Part shown: piece by piece, positions 1 through 11,120 of the stretch
Layout of the letters: each line of letters begins with the position of its first letter
How positions within the stretch are numbered: position 1 is the first letter of the stretch
NCBI GenBank assembly: GCA_016508695.1
Contig: VNKQ01000005.1
Coordinates: forward strand, 310,001 to 374,000
Origin: Hyphodiscus hymeniophilus
Lineage: Eukaryota; Ascomycota; Leotiomycetes; Helotiales; Hyphodiscaceae
Direction of reading: 5' to 3'
DNA: 64,000 nt
Program-made: the position numbers and the translations under genes
Notes under the pieces: model-generated
What the model saw: the letters and a program-made list of their open reading frames with translations, nothing else
What the model was told of the DNA's origin: nothing
Database searches by the model: none

Positions 1-1751
1 TCTCATGCTGGAGGCTTGGATGCTAGAATTTCGAGAGGAGCCCAGTTTGCCGCGCCTACGAAGCAGACTTCGGGCTCGGAATCGCATAGGAAACACATTG
101 CGATTCTGGGAGGTGGCATTACGGGAATCTCTGCAGCCTACTACATTGCAAGGGAAATTCCTACCGCGAAGATAACGATCTATGAGGCAAGCAAGAGATT
201 AGGAGGCTGGTTGCAGAGCAAGAGTGTAGATGTTGGGAATGGCGATATTGTATTTGAGTCCGGGCCCAGGACTTTAAGACCACACACTCCGGCTGGGATG
301 GTTACGGTTGAGATGGTACAATGGTTCATATGCTACTACCTGGGCAATTGCTAACATATTATAGATCGACAATCTGAATCTCAGAGACGAACTTATAATC
401 ACTTCCAGAGACTCTGTCGCGGCTCAGAACCGTTTCGTTTATTACCCCGATCACCTCGTGAAAATGCCTGGTCCAGGACAAGACATATTTGCAATGATGT
501 GGACGGTCTTCACAGAGCCTGTCTTCAAGGGCTGGGCAACAGCTTTACTCGAGATAAGACGACCGCCGAGACTCACATGGGCACAATATAACAATCCAGA
601 TGTGGATGATGAATCCGTTGGATCTTTCCTGGAACGCCGGACAGGTGGCACAGACATTGGCAACAATGTCATATCGGCTGTCTTGCATGGGATCTACGCT
701 GGAGACATCAATCAACTTAGCGCCAGGAGTTTGATGCCAGGAATTTGGTACGATGAAGCTCAGAGCGGAAGTGGTACAAAAGCTATGTACAATCGTACCG
801 TGCAGCAAAGTATAACGGCGCCTTACAATGATGTTATGTTGCAGCAAGAGCTTCAAAAGAAGATCTCGCAACCCATGAAGACGAGTATGGCGAGTGCCAG
901 CGTGTACACGTTCAAGACGGGTATTGGAGCGCTTTCGAACGCGTTGGAGAAGTCATTGCGGGCGAACCCAAACGTGGAGTTCAAGATGGGCCATGCAGTC
1001 ATAAAGTTGGAAAATGATACCAAAGCCAACAATATTGCTGTAGGATCCCCCTTTCGTGGTTGATGCTGAACTAAATTCTCAGGTCACAACAAAGCAAAAT
1101 ATGCCTCAGAAATACACCAACGTGATATCAACTCTCTACGGCAAAACCTTGTCAGAAATTGCCGAGGTCCCTGCACTGTCAAGCATGCACGCCGTTACCG
1201 TCATGGTGGTCAACCTCTATTACACAGATCCTGATATCTTACCGGATCGTGGTTTCGGATACCTCCTCCCTCGTTCGATACCCTTTGAGCAGAATCCCGA
1301 GTGTGCTCTTGGCGTAGTCTTTGATTCGGACGCCACGGTCGGACTTGATACAGCCCAAGGCACGAAGATCACCGTCATGTTCGGCGGCCACTGGTGGGAT
1401 GGGATGGAAAGCTACCCCGACGAAGAAAAAGGTGCCGCCATGGCCCAATCGATCCTTCTACGGCATCTCAACATCTCGCAGCGACCAGCGCAAGTCAATG
1501 TCTCATTGCAGCGGAACTGTATACCACAGTACACAGTCGGGCATGAATCACGGATGAAGAAAGCGAACAGGGAATTGATGGAGGGATATAATGGCCGTTT
1601 GACGGTGGCCGGGAACAGCTATACGGGAGTGGGGCTGAATGATTGCGTAAGGGCTGCGAGGGATGTGGTGATGAAGATTAAAAAGGGCGACGAGACTACG
1701 GGGTTGGAAGAGTTTGCAGCCCGAGGGCTTGGGCACAAACTAGACTCATGA
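1..1751 (+). CDS. HEM14: Protoporphyrinogen oxidase (5' end outside window)
   Basis: FAD-dependent oxidase that converts protoporphyrinogen IX to protoporphyrin IX, the penultimate step of haem synthesis, at the mitochondrial inner membrane. The frame is open from base 1 with no ATG, so the start and the targeting sequence lie upstream. The dinucleotide-binding motif IAILGGGITGISAAYY is near the visible N terminus, followed by an acidic residue and GGW as in the PPOX/amine-oxidase fold. Exons: 1-315, 365-1039, 1083-1751. Both introns (49 and 43 bp) are phase 0 and join to a continuous frame of 552 codons. The C-terminal part reads GNSYTGVGLNDCVRAA, the conserved second FAD-contact region of the family. 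Identification rests on motifs and overall pattern; sure of the family. Confidence 0.9.
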
Positions 1752-2794
1752 GGGTGCCCGCTGCTGAAAAGACTCAGGATTAAAATATAAAAGTATTTAG
1801 ACTTGTACAATAGGCAAACATAGACGGTCTAAAAGCATAAGTATATAGCGCAACAAAAGTCCATCCACACCTCTTGTCCGCTCTGCTGTCTCCGCAACCC
1901 CCTTGAAAGTTGTTCAATTCATCTTCGGCAAAACAGAAAGACGGCCATAATGATGTGCAGCAAAACCATTCTTTCCCTCCTATGAAAACCCCACACTGCA
2001 TTATCTGGGTACCTAACTAGCATCAGTGCGTCCATTACTGGAGCGCCAGAGCTTTGAGTACTTGGACGGAGAGGAAAAGCTAGACAGGAGCAGCCAGTGA
2101 TGTCCGGCATTCTGTTCGGCATATATTTCTAGCAGATAACTCAGAGAAGATACGAGATCCTTTTCTATTGAAAACTCTTGTATAAAAAGCCTGCCAAAGA
2201 AAACCTTACAGCCTGCTTGCACACGAATGAAAATCCAGAGGAACTAGTTGTCTGGTTGAAAGAGAGCACCACCAACTTAATGGAGGCCACTTACAACTCA
2301 GCTTCCATGTGAGCATCAGCAACATACAGAATTCAGCAAGTACAGTACAAAAGCTCAGCGGATCTCATAGCCACACTATTAGACCGTGGAAAAGCTGCGT
2401 ATTTTGTCAAAGTGTGACCGCAGCATGTTGCACTTATGTCCAAATCCGCAATACAACATTCCTCACGGACAAGGCACTCGAAAACGTATCCGCTCTCTTT
2501 GTCTCCATTTCGTCAATCGTGCATTCGGAATCATTGCGAAATTGATAAATTCATTCCGTTTCGTTTCGAGCTGAAACCCCAGCGCTCGTAATAGGATTCT
2601 GCGTCAGGGTTTACGTGAGAGTCTCACTGGCATAGTTCGCAATAGCCTATCACTAACAGGCAGTCTGAGGCAGAGGCTGAGCTAAGTGGCTCATGGCTTA
2701 GCGTGCTTTGGCCTGGGGCTGTGCGGCGGCAATGCATCTTCAAAACGACGACGTCTCTTCAGCCTTAACTTGACAAACACTTCCTCTCCCAACA
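1752..2794. other. Intergenic, HEM14 3' side and TVP38 upstream region
   Basis: About 1 kb with no convincing coding frame. It should hold the HEM14 terminator and the TVP38 promoter and leader. No repeat or RNA gene seen. Confidence 0.5.
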
Positions 2795-4170
2795 ATGGAC
2801 GGACATCAAAACCCTCCTTATCCTCAGCACGATGCATTCCCGGAGATTCCGCAAAATCACTCTTTCCAAAGACCCAACGGAGCGCCGGCGACTGTCCCCA
2901 ATACATTCCATCCCGCTCCTGCATACGATACCCCTGCGTCATCATATCCGGACCAGCTGATGCCGTCTCAGGGACCTCAAGATGGATCCAAATTTGAACC
3001 GCTACGGATGAGTGCTGCTCAAAAGTTGAGGGCGACGAGGTTGAGCAAGAAATGGCAAATGAGACTCTACTGGTCAGCATGACCTACGTCTCTCAACCCT
3101 TGTTCCATTTGCTGATGCCAACTGCTAGGATTATACCTTTGGGTATACTTGCAATTGTTCTTGTTGTCCTTTTTGAGGTGTACAAAGATGACTTTGAACG
3201 ATGGGTTCAGCCTTTGGCTAATTGGTTGACCAAGAGAGATGCTTGGTCTTGGACGATCCCCGTGGCGATTTTGGTTATTCTAAGCTTTCCTCCTCTGTTC
3301 GGCCACGAAATTGTTCAGATCATTGTTGGTGTAAGTCAGATATGGTGGTGAGCTCTAGATGCATTTCCCTGACTGACATGTAAACAGCTGTCGTATCCCA
3401 TCGGAGTCGCTATTGGTATTGCATGCGCGGGAGCCATTCTGGGAGAAGCAGCAGCCTTGTAAGTCTCACTTGCGCACTGCAATTGGACTAGAAGATTGAT
3501 TTTGCACCAGTATTGTCTTCAAGTATGGATTTACCTCGTGGGTAGAAAAGAAGATCGCTACAAAGGTCAGGTGGGCCGCCGTGGCTAGAGTTGCACAGGA
3601 GGCCGGATTCAAAGGCGTTCTGATCATTCGATATAGCATCGTTCCACCTCGTGAGTTTTTTACTCTCAATGATCGCGCAGCGAAGCTGATATCCTACGCT
3701 TAGATTTGGCCAACCCTCTATTTGCCTGCACTGGGATGAAATTTTGGCTCTACATGATTACAGTCATAATATCTCTCCCCAAGACAATTGTTTTTGTAGT
3801 TCTTGGAGCACCGACGGCCAAGAATTCGAAGGGCGCAAAATGGGCAAAGGTAGTCGCCATCGGCGTAGTGGTAATCATAACAAGTAAGTTTTGACAGGTC
3901 GATAACCGCTTCCAGCTTTGCTGATTGGACCCCCTCAAAGTTTTTGCAAGCATATGGATCCGCAGGAAGATGGCCATTGCAGTTCAAGAGATTGAAGCAG
4001 AGCGAGGTATCTCACACAACGGCGACGACCAAACCGACGAAGAACTTGGGATGTTGAGGCAACAAACGCGTTATAACGTTCCTGACGAGACTTCATATAG
4101 TGGAGCAGGCGTCGCAGTGCAATACCCCTACCAAGATACCGGTGGTCCACAATCGCACCGGCAGTCCTAA
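2795..4170 (+). CDS. TVP38: TVP38/TMEM64-family Golgi membrane protein
   Basis: Multi-pass membrane protein of the VTT (SNARE-associated Golgi) family; yeast Tvp38 sits in Golgi vesicle membranes. Six exons: 2795-3072, 3129-3330, 3388-3458, 3511-3650, 3704-3883, 3941-4170; all phases agree and give 366 aa. The N-terminal ~90 residues are proline/glutamine-rich and cytosolic-looking. Membrane segments follow (IIPLGILAIVLVVLFEVY; WSWTIPVAILVILSFPPLFG; a glycine-rich loop with GAILGEAAAL), then the family signature region FKGVLIIRYSIVPPHLANP and a last hydrophobic stretch before IFASIWIRRKM. The tail is hydrophilic and acidic. The start is the first ATG of the frame. The acceptor of the last intron (CAAAG) is not the common CAG/TAG but is the only one that keeps frame. 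Confidence 0.85.
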
Positions 4171-5162
4171 ATGCGAGTGAAGTGGGGGTTTCTTAGAGTA
4201 GTAACTCCCCCACACCTGGAGATAGATTTCGACAGTGAAGGGTGATGGGATCGATTGGAAATATTAAAAAGAGACATATTCTGTATTATAAAGCCCTGAT
4301 AAAGCGTCCATATCTTCTGCTACTAACACGGTATTCCATGCAAGCGTCGTCTTTCCGTCCTTTTCGATTGGTTCTTTGCATTGCTTGTAAGCCGAATTTC
4401 AATTTCCGTCGTCGCTCATGCATTCGAGATGAGATTGGATATGTTTGGTGTTTACGGAATGCTTCGGCTCGGGTCGATTCCTAGGTACCTAGAAACGCTG
4501 ATAGACGATAAACTACACGTGATTGGTAGATCTGGGGAATACGCAGAGGCGGCAACGCGCATCTCGCTTGGCGGCCCGTCATGAATCAGGGGGATCTCTG
4601 ATCTCTCCTACTCTCTCCTCCACTCTTCCCATCCTTCTTTTCTCCCCTCCTTCCAACCCTCAATCCTCACTCCAACCAGCCTTTCTGTCATCCCTTTCAC
4701 AACATTGTTTCTCTGTCGATCTTGCCTATTGAACAGCAGCTGCTGCCTTGCGAATCTGCCTTACCAAGTACTTTTACATTCAGCCGAGGATGATCAGTGC
4801 CGAACGCCAACCCGGTAACTAATGAAACCTTGGCTCTTTGGAGGCACAGCACGCTAAACGGGTAACAGACCGTATACGGTCGGATGGTGCGCTTCGTTTT
4901 TCATACTGTGCGGCACAGTAAGGAGGATCAAGATTGGCACAATATGATGAGGGTACCGCCATGATGGCCCTGCATCCATTCCTACGCTTTTACCAAATAC
5001 CAACTTCATAGAAAGAAGTTCCTGAGACATAGCCCCGGTTCCGTCACTCTGGAAGGGCGCCACTCGGAGACATACTCTATGAACCCAGTCGTGTCAATAC
5101 CTTTCTATACAGCTCGGCCATTACACATGAAGGTCTTTCCAGCTTGAGGTTCAACACCCGCC
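4171..5162. other. Intergenic
   Basis: About 1 kb without a supported gene. A CT-rich tract lies around 4600-4690, as often seen in fungal promoters and leaders. Confidence 0.45.
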
Positions 5163-7920
5163 ATGACATATCCACTCGAGAACATCACCATACCCGATAG
5201 AACGGGTGATCAATTTCATCCCAACACCAAACCCTTACTCAATGAGGTAGTACGATCCTTCGGCTGCAAGCGCAACCATAGGCTGACTGGCGAGAAACAG
5301 GAAGTGGAACAGGAACAGGCAACCTTGAGTACAACACGCGATATCGATGAGGATGATTTTGGCATGCCCAAGAAAAGACCTCCGACCGGTGGAAAGAGGT
5401 TTCTTCAAAAAGTCGTCGCCGCTCTGAAGAGCAGAAAACATGCCGCGATCAAGTCTCTCATACATATTCCTTCTGTGGCCATCACTTTGGGGGTATTATC
5501 ATTAACTTTCAGGCATCGTTTCTGGGAAGCACCAACCCAGGGCACCAATGGCAAGTTCTCGAATGTTCATAATTCTGGATCGGTATAAATTTTGCGTGAT
5601 TGAAAGTCTACTAAGTACTTCTGCTGCAGTAATACTGAACAGTCTGCAATTTGCTGCCAACTTGCACGGAAGCCTGATTATCATGTCGCTCTCTGCAATG
5701 CTCATACATTTTATCCATCGTGGATTGGGCAGCGGGCGCGGCATTCCTCTTGGATTCATTACCTCGGGTTTTCAGCTCAATTCGCTCTCATACGTCTGGT
5801 GCAAAGAGTTTAGGATCCTCAGTTTTCGATACATCGGAATCTTCATTGGACTAATGGCCCTGGCTATGCTTTCCAACCCCTCTTCTGCAATTGTAATGAT
5901 ACCCAGATTGCAATTCTGGACGATAGACAAAATCTGGATTGGCCCAGGCAAAGTGGACTTCAGCGTGTACATTCAGGCCAATGAGTCGACTTTGTATCCG
6001 AGTACTGTGACTGCCGAAAATGCTCCACCCCAATGTTTACAGCCGAACGCTTCTCTCTTGTCGGAATGTCCATCTTACGGTATGCGGAGGTGGCTTATGA
6101 CGGACGAGGAGCTTGTCAATGCTGGAGCCGCTGATTTTAATAAGACGATCGAAGACGGCTGGGTTCGCTATATGGTCGGCCAAAGTCCAGATCTGTTCCG
6201 AGGGACGCAAAGCAGTTACATCGCAACTACACTATCCAACTTTCTTGGCAATGCTCTCATGTCCTTTTCGTTACTCTTGGAAAACATCTACCCAACTGAC
6301 ATGGGTTACGGTGATTCCTCGACCACGATTCAGCATGCCGATCAGAATATTCTGTCCCGTTATGATCTATCGTTCCGCTCTGCTGGAAAACAATTTTCAA
6401 CCAAGAAACCGCTGGTATGTATATGCTTATCTTCTCATCAGTGTTCTTGGACTTGTGTGAGTGGGCTGCATACCGTTTGACAGCGACTGAATATGGCATA
6501 GCCCTCGTCAGCTCTCCGAAAATATTATTCTGATTCTGATGCCCTAGGTCGAAGTCGAATGCGCCGGATATTCAGCGAACACAACAACCCTGAGCTTACC
6601 TCACGACATGTTCTTGTGGCCATCCTCACCGGACTTCAGTGGCACGCAATGGGAATTCGCTACATCGAGCTACTCGAATCTTTCTGTGGATCTCAATTCA
6701 ACCGTCATTAACTCAAGCTGGGTCAGCATCGACCAGTTCCCTAGTGACCGGCCTAGACCATCTTTGGGAGCTTTATTCGCTACGCCGGACACGGCATTAC
6801 CGGCCATCAACAACAAGAGCGAGAGTTATTCTCTCTACTCTTGCACAATCGATGCTCGGTGGGCGAGCACACATGCCATTCTTGATGCCTCGTCAGGAGA
6901 ACCGATTGTTTTTGATGGTAATCCAAACCCCAATGGCCAGCTTCTCACCTCGGTATTTGCTGTCGGTCCTGCCCCTGCGGCATTGCCAAGTATCTATATA
7001 TCAGATACCTGGTCTGCCGTACTCAATCCACCCTGGATTGACTCCATCACCTCACCAGTACCTAGTAACCGTAGTATCCTAGACACGATTGGGCAGCTAT
7101 GTTTTGACAACCATACGTCGTTGAATGCTACTTTGCGTGGCACGCCCTTCTCGGATGGCTTAGATCATCGAATCATGCTAGATCCGATGCCAATGTATGT
7201 CTCGTACCAATTTGAAGACCAATGCTGATTATTGATTAGGCTACAGTGTCTACAAGTCCTACTCTCTGTTTTTGTAGCGGATGGATTATCACGGATCCAA
7301 GATCCTACTCCGACGTATTTCGTGCGGAACAGCCATAACTACCCTATCCAGGAGGGCAAGACCACAGACATTTTCATCGCTCAGGATCTCTACCTCGGAA
7401 GTGTCGTCCCATACTACCCTCCTGAAGATAACACGACCGCTCCGGGCCAGTTTACAAATATCACCATGGCAGATATGACGGACCCAACGAGGTTCTCGGA
7501 GATATACATGGATCCCTCGAGGTATGGCTACGGATATGGATTTCAAGACTCGAAACTAGTAATTCTCGGCACTACGGTTCTACTGCTCCATGTTACCATG
7601 TGCGTCATCTTCATCATATGGATATTTGGAATGGAAGACTTTCAACATGGCAAATGGGGGTCATTGGAAGAGGTAAGGCACATGAAAGCAGCCCGTCTTT
7701 GGACTTTCTGCTAATTACCGATCCCTAGTTACTCTGGGTAGCATTAAGGTCCGATCCAGTAAGCATGGAAGGTGAAGGTAAGAAATTCTGGAAAGAAAGG
7801 GTCATTGTAGAAGAGAAAAAGGTAGAAAAGACCGAAGCCCAAGGTGGTAGCTCAGTGGTGTTGAGAAAAGCGTCATACGGTGAAAAGAACAGACGGGTGA
7901 ACAAGGACCCACAGGTCTGA
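5163..7920 (+). CDS. Large fungal membrane glycoprotein, function unknown
   Basis: Five exons give 814 aa: 5163-5550, 5630-6414, 6548-7194, 7240-7672, 7729-7920. Residues 1-95 are hydrophilic. Then come membrane segments (HIPSVAITLGVLSLTFRHRF; LHGSLIIMSLSAMLIHFIH; YIGIFIGLMALAM), a long Asn/Thr/Ser-rich extracellular-looking region with many N-x-S/T sites (NST, NAS, NLS, NSS, NTT), a C-terminal membrane helix (LVILGTTVLLLHVTMCVIFI) and a basic cytosolic tail. It resembles a family of large hypothetical membrane proteins of Leotiomycetes and related fungi that I recognise only by pattern. Intron 1 appears to be of the GC-AG type (donor GGCAAGT); the obvious GTATAA donor at 5583 breaks the frame. 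Intron 3 starts with GTATGT at 6415 and keeps frame with the TAG at 6547. No function assigned. Confidence 0.75.
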
Positions 7921-8759
7921 TCTGTTGCCTAATTGGTGGTTGTGGGAGCTCTACGAGGACAGCGAGGATTTCGATTTCATGGGCCGGATAGAGGACCAGT
8001 CCTAAAAGTGTATACCCATAAGCCAGCTAGCTTACTTGATTTGTGAAATTTACGAGATAGGTCATGTGCCCCTCCCTTCATCTGAGAGATTTGGTTGAGT
8101 AGAGTTGCATCGATGCCATAGAGTAAGGAACAGGATTATTTAAGAAATACACAATGCTAAATAGTATGTCTAATATATCTAAGGACTCGAATCTTAACCC
8201 TCAGCAATATGCACGCCAAATACCCTTTCGAATCTTCGCCTCTCCAACCACACTCCATCCAGCAAGGCTTTTTGATTTCGTTTGCTTTGTTGCACGTCCA
8301 AAAATCCGTCGCGGTTTGGTGACTACACCATCGCAGCTCTGGTTGCTGCCCACGACGATGTGATGGATTCAGCAATCGGCCGACAACGTCTCAACCACTT
8401 ATCCAATCGATCAATATAGTGGACATCTAAACTGTTGTATTTGATCACAACTTATCTAACTGATCTTCGGCGTCGCTGACTGGGAATCGAAGTGATTGCT
8501 TGGCTGATCGATTGAGAGTCTTGCGATGCGTTCGTAGACGGGCCGCTTATGGAGGACTGAAGCCGTTCTTGAATCAGGACCGTGCTGTAGAAGAGAAGAA
8601 GTTTTCGAAAGTTGAGAAGGAACATTACTCAGGTAAAGGTGTAGCTGGCAGAGATGACTACTTCTGCTTCAATGGCATTGTAATCTATATTCTATTTGTC
8701 TATGGCAGTAAATACGAAGGTCAGAACGCCACGATCGCCAATGGTGTGGTTCGCTTCAA
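7921..8759. other. Intergenic between convergent genes
   Basis: About 0.8 kb between two 3' ends. An 87-codon plus-strand frame at 8500-8763 runs to the ARO8-type stop and has no recognisable content. Nothing else seen. Confidence 0.4.
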
Positions 8760-10510
8760 TTAGTGAACGCCGAAACTTTTCCTAACAGCTTCTCCGAATC
8801 GCTCGATCGCCTCCGTCATCTTGTCCTCTGTCGCAGCGGCGAACGTGGCTCGGAAAAACATGTCTGTGGGGTGGAAGTCCTGCCTTTCGGCCGTGAACCA
8901 ACTGCCTCTCGAGATAAGTACGCCATTCTCGATCGATGCCATGAAGATCTCTTCTTCGATTTCAGAGATGTCCTTCGTCTTGGCGTGGGGGTGTTTGTGC
9001 CAGTCAACTTTCATCCAAAGCTATCACTAGTCAGTATCCACGCTCTGGTTGCGCACGCGCGGATTAGGAACTCACAAACATGCCTGCGGCAGGTGGGTTC
9101 CAGCTGACCAGATCTTTCGGTAGGTATCTCTCACACGCAGCAAGTATACAATCTCTCCTCCTTGTGTACTCCAATCTCAAATTGATCAACCACTGCATAT
9201 ATCCGTCGTGGCCCCAATGCTCATCCAGCAGTTTGTACAACAGAATCTGCGAGATCCCGCTGGGGTTTTGAACCGAGCATTCATTGTGTCGCACGAAGCG
9301 CTCAACAATCTGCTCCGATGCCGTGATCCACCCTACTCGAGTTCCGGGTGCGATGACCTTAGAAAATGAGTCCATCCGCATTACTCGTCCGTCGACATCC
9401 ATGCTGAGGTATGTGGGGATCAGAGCTTTGAGGAAAGCTTCATTATTCTCGGGTGGTGGGACGTCGGGGGAGTCAGGGCCAGTGTATGGTTGCATTTGGA
9501 GGAAATAGTAAGGCTCGTCTTCAATAATGTAGACGTCGTGCTTTTGGCAGACGTTGTAAATGTCTTTCCGTCGCTGAACTCCTTGTGTTGCACCCGTGGG
9601 GTTCTGGCCCGAAGGAACAGTGTACAAAAGATACGGTTTCCGCGCTCCTCTCGCCTTTTTGTCCCAATTGCTCAGGATATCATCCAAGCTGTCTGCAAGA
9701 AGACCTTCGCTGTCCATCTTCACCCCAAGAAACCTTATTCCCAGTGGCGCTGCTGTCTCGACTGCTGATGCAAAGGTGTATTCCTCAGATAAGACGTAAT
9801 CCCCTCTCTCGCAAAGCATGCGGAACGTTTGTTCCAACGCAGAAGTACTACCTACCGACAGCGCACAGTGCCAATCCGCGTATGGAGGATCGCAGACAAT
9901 CTCCGTATGCTCAGTAACAAAGCGTATCAACTGTGCGGACCCCACTCCCAACCCATAGTTCAGAGCAATCGAGAGATCGTAAACGCTCTTCCCCTCTGAT
10001 GCATCATACTTGCCAACCGTTACCACCGAGCCCGATGCCTTTGTTTCTTGTTCGGAAAAGTGGGGTGGAGTAGGAATTTTCATAGACAATTCTTCGATGG
10101 GAAAGTTTTCGGCACAAGGGAGACCCCCGCCGAGGGAGATGAGGCCTGGTGTCTTCAAGAACTTTGCGGCGGCTTTAAGTGAGGATGGTGTTCGAGCTTT
10201 GCTTTCGACGCTGAGGTAGTCTGCGAGTGTGAGCCTGGATCTTAAGAGTGGGGGTGATCGGCTTACGATCCCATCTTCTCGCCTTGGGCCTTCCTGCACC
10301 CTGCGACAATTAGAACCAGATACGTCTTGGTGAACGGGCAACTCACGGGAGTCTTGAAGAAATCGCTGCTGGTGTAGGCCGCAGTCCCAGCAACAAGCCT
10401 ACCAGCCTTCAATCTTCTCGCAGGTACTCCGTTGATGGTCAATGGGTCGGGCAGCACAATTCCCTCAGTATCTGTAACTGCCTCGATATCAATCGCCGAA
10501 GGGGAGCCAT
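8760..10510 (-). CDS. ARO8: Aromatic amino acid / 2-aminoadipate aminotransferase (ARO8 type), one-base frame break near start
   Basis: PLP-dependent class I/II transaminase, expected to act in phenylalanine/tyrosine metabolism and alpha-aminoadipate transamination. Exons on the minus strand: 10510-10347, 10300-10267, 10220-9076, 9020-8760. Motifs: SLGGGLPCAENFP, SGQNPTGATQ, the PLP lysine in DSFSKVIAPGTRVGW, and the C-terminal AAGMFLWMKVDWH. The ATG at 10510 begins a reading MAP..., but a run of four C leaves the frame one base short: with five, exon 1 would give 55 codons ending in AAYTSSDFFKTP and all phases would fit (1604 nt observed, 1605 needed for 534 aa). No alternative upstream ATG in frame was found. 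Either a base is missing in the assembly, or this copy is mutated or starts differently. Family assignment is firm. Confidence 0.88.
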
Positions 10511-11120
10511 CTTGATTGTGCAGAGGACAGTTTAGAGGGGAAGGCAGTCCTGAAGATAACAATGTAAGGGCGAGGCGACAGGGCGCACTTTATGCGGGGG
10601 CACAGGGAATCGACTTGTCAAGTCAAAGGCGTCAAGCAAGGAGAGCTTCCCAACTAAACAGTCAAGAGGTCAGGAGGGGGCATAAACGACTGCTGCGATC
10701 TCGGCAGCCAGTAGAGTCTATTGAATCGTAGTCATTAATACTTCGTACGTAAGTGAGTCGGGTTGGGCGGAGGTCCTGACTACACGATTAGGTAGTCTGT
10801 TGGAAGAAATCCATTTTGTATAGATTTCCCCTGTCTAACCGGCAATAAGCGAGAGCCCCTTTGAACAGATGGGGACGAGGTTCATGCAACGTGATCATCT
10901 GGCAAACATTGGACAAAGCGGTAGATTGAAGACAATGGCAGGTATGCTTAAAGATCTCTTAGATGATTCTTTTGCACGGCCGTGTATCGGAAGAGAAGTG
11001 ATTAATGGAAATCTAACTAATCTACAGAGTGAAATGCCACCTGGCTACCGACACCTTGCAATGCTCTCCAGAACCGTCCGTTACGCCGTGCCCATACAAA
11101 TTATACACATTATATTACAT
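10511..11120. other. Intergenic, ARO8-type upstream region
   Basis: About 0.6 kb holding the upstream region of the aminotransferase and the 3' end of the helicase. Plus-strand open frames here are not convincing. Confidence 0.4.

Noticed and set aside
5583..5629. GT-AG intron starting GTATAA in the same gene
   Set aside because: Joining 5582 to 5630 gives an immediate stop; the GC donor at 5551 keeps frame.
6113..6460. Alternative frame ending in a membrane-like WYVYAYLLISVLGLV, suggesting a frameshift in the membrane glycoprotein gene
   Set aside because: A GTATGT donor at 6415 and TAG acceptor at 6547 join the main frame in phase without any frameshift, and the total is a multiple of three.
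8500..8763. 87-codon plus-strand frame next to the ARO8-type stop
   Set aside because: No recognisable content; lies in a convergent spacer.
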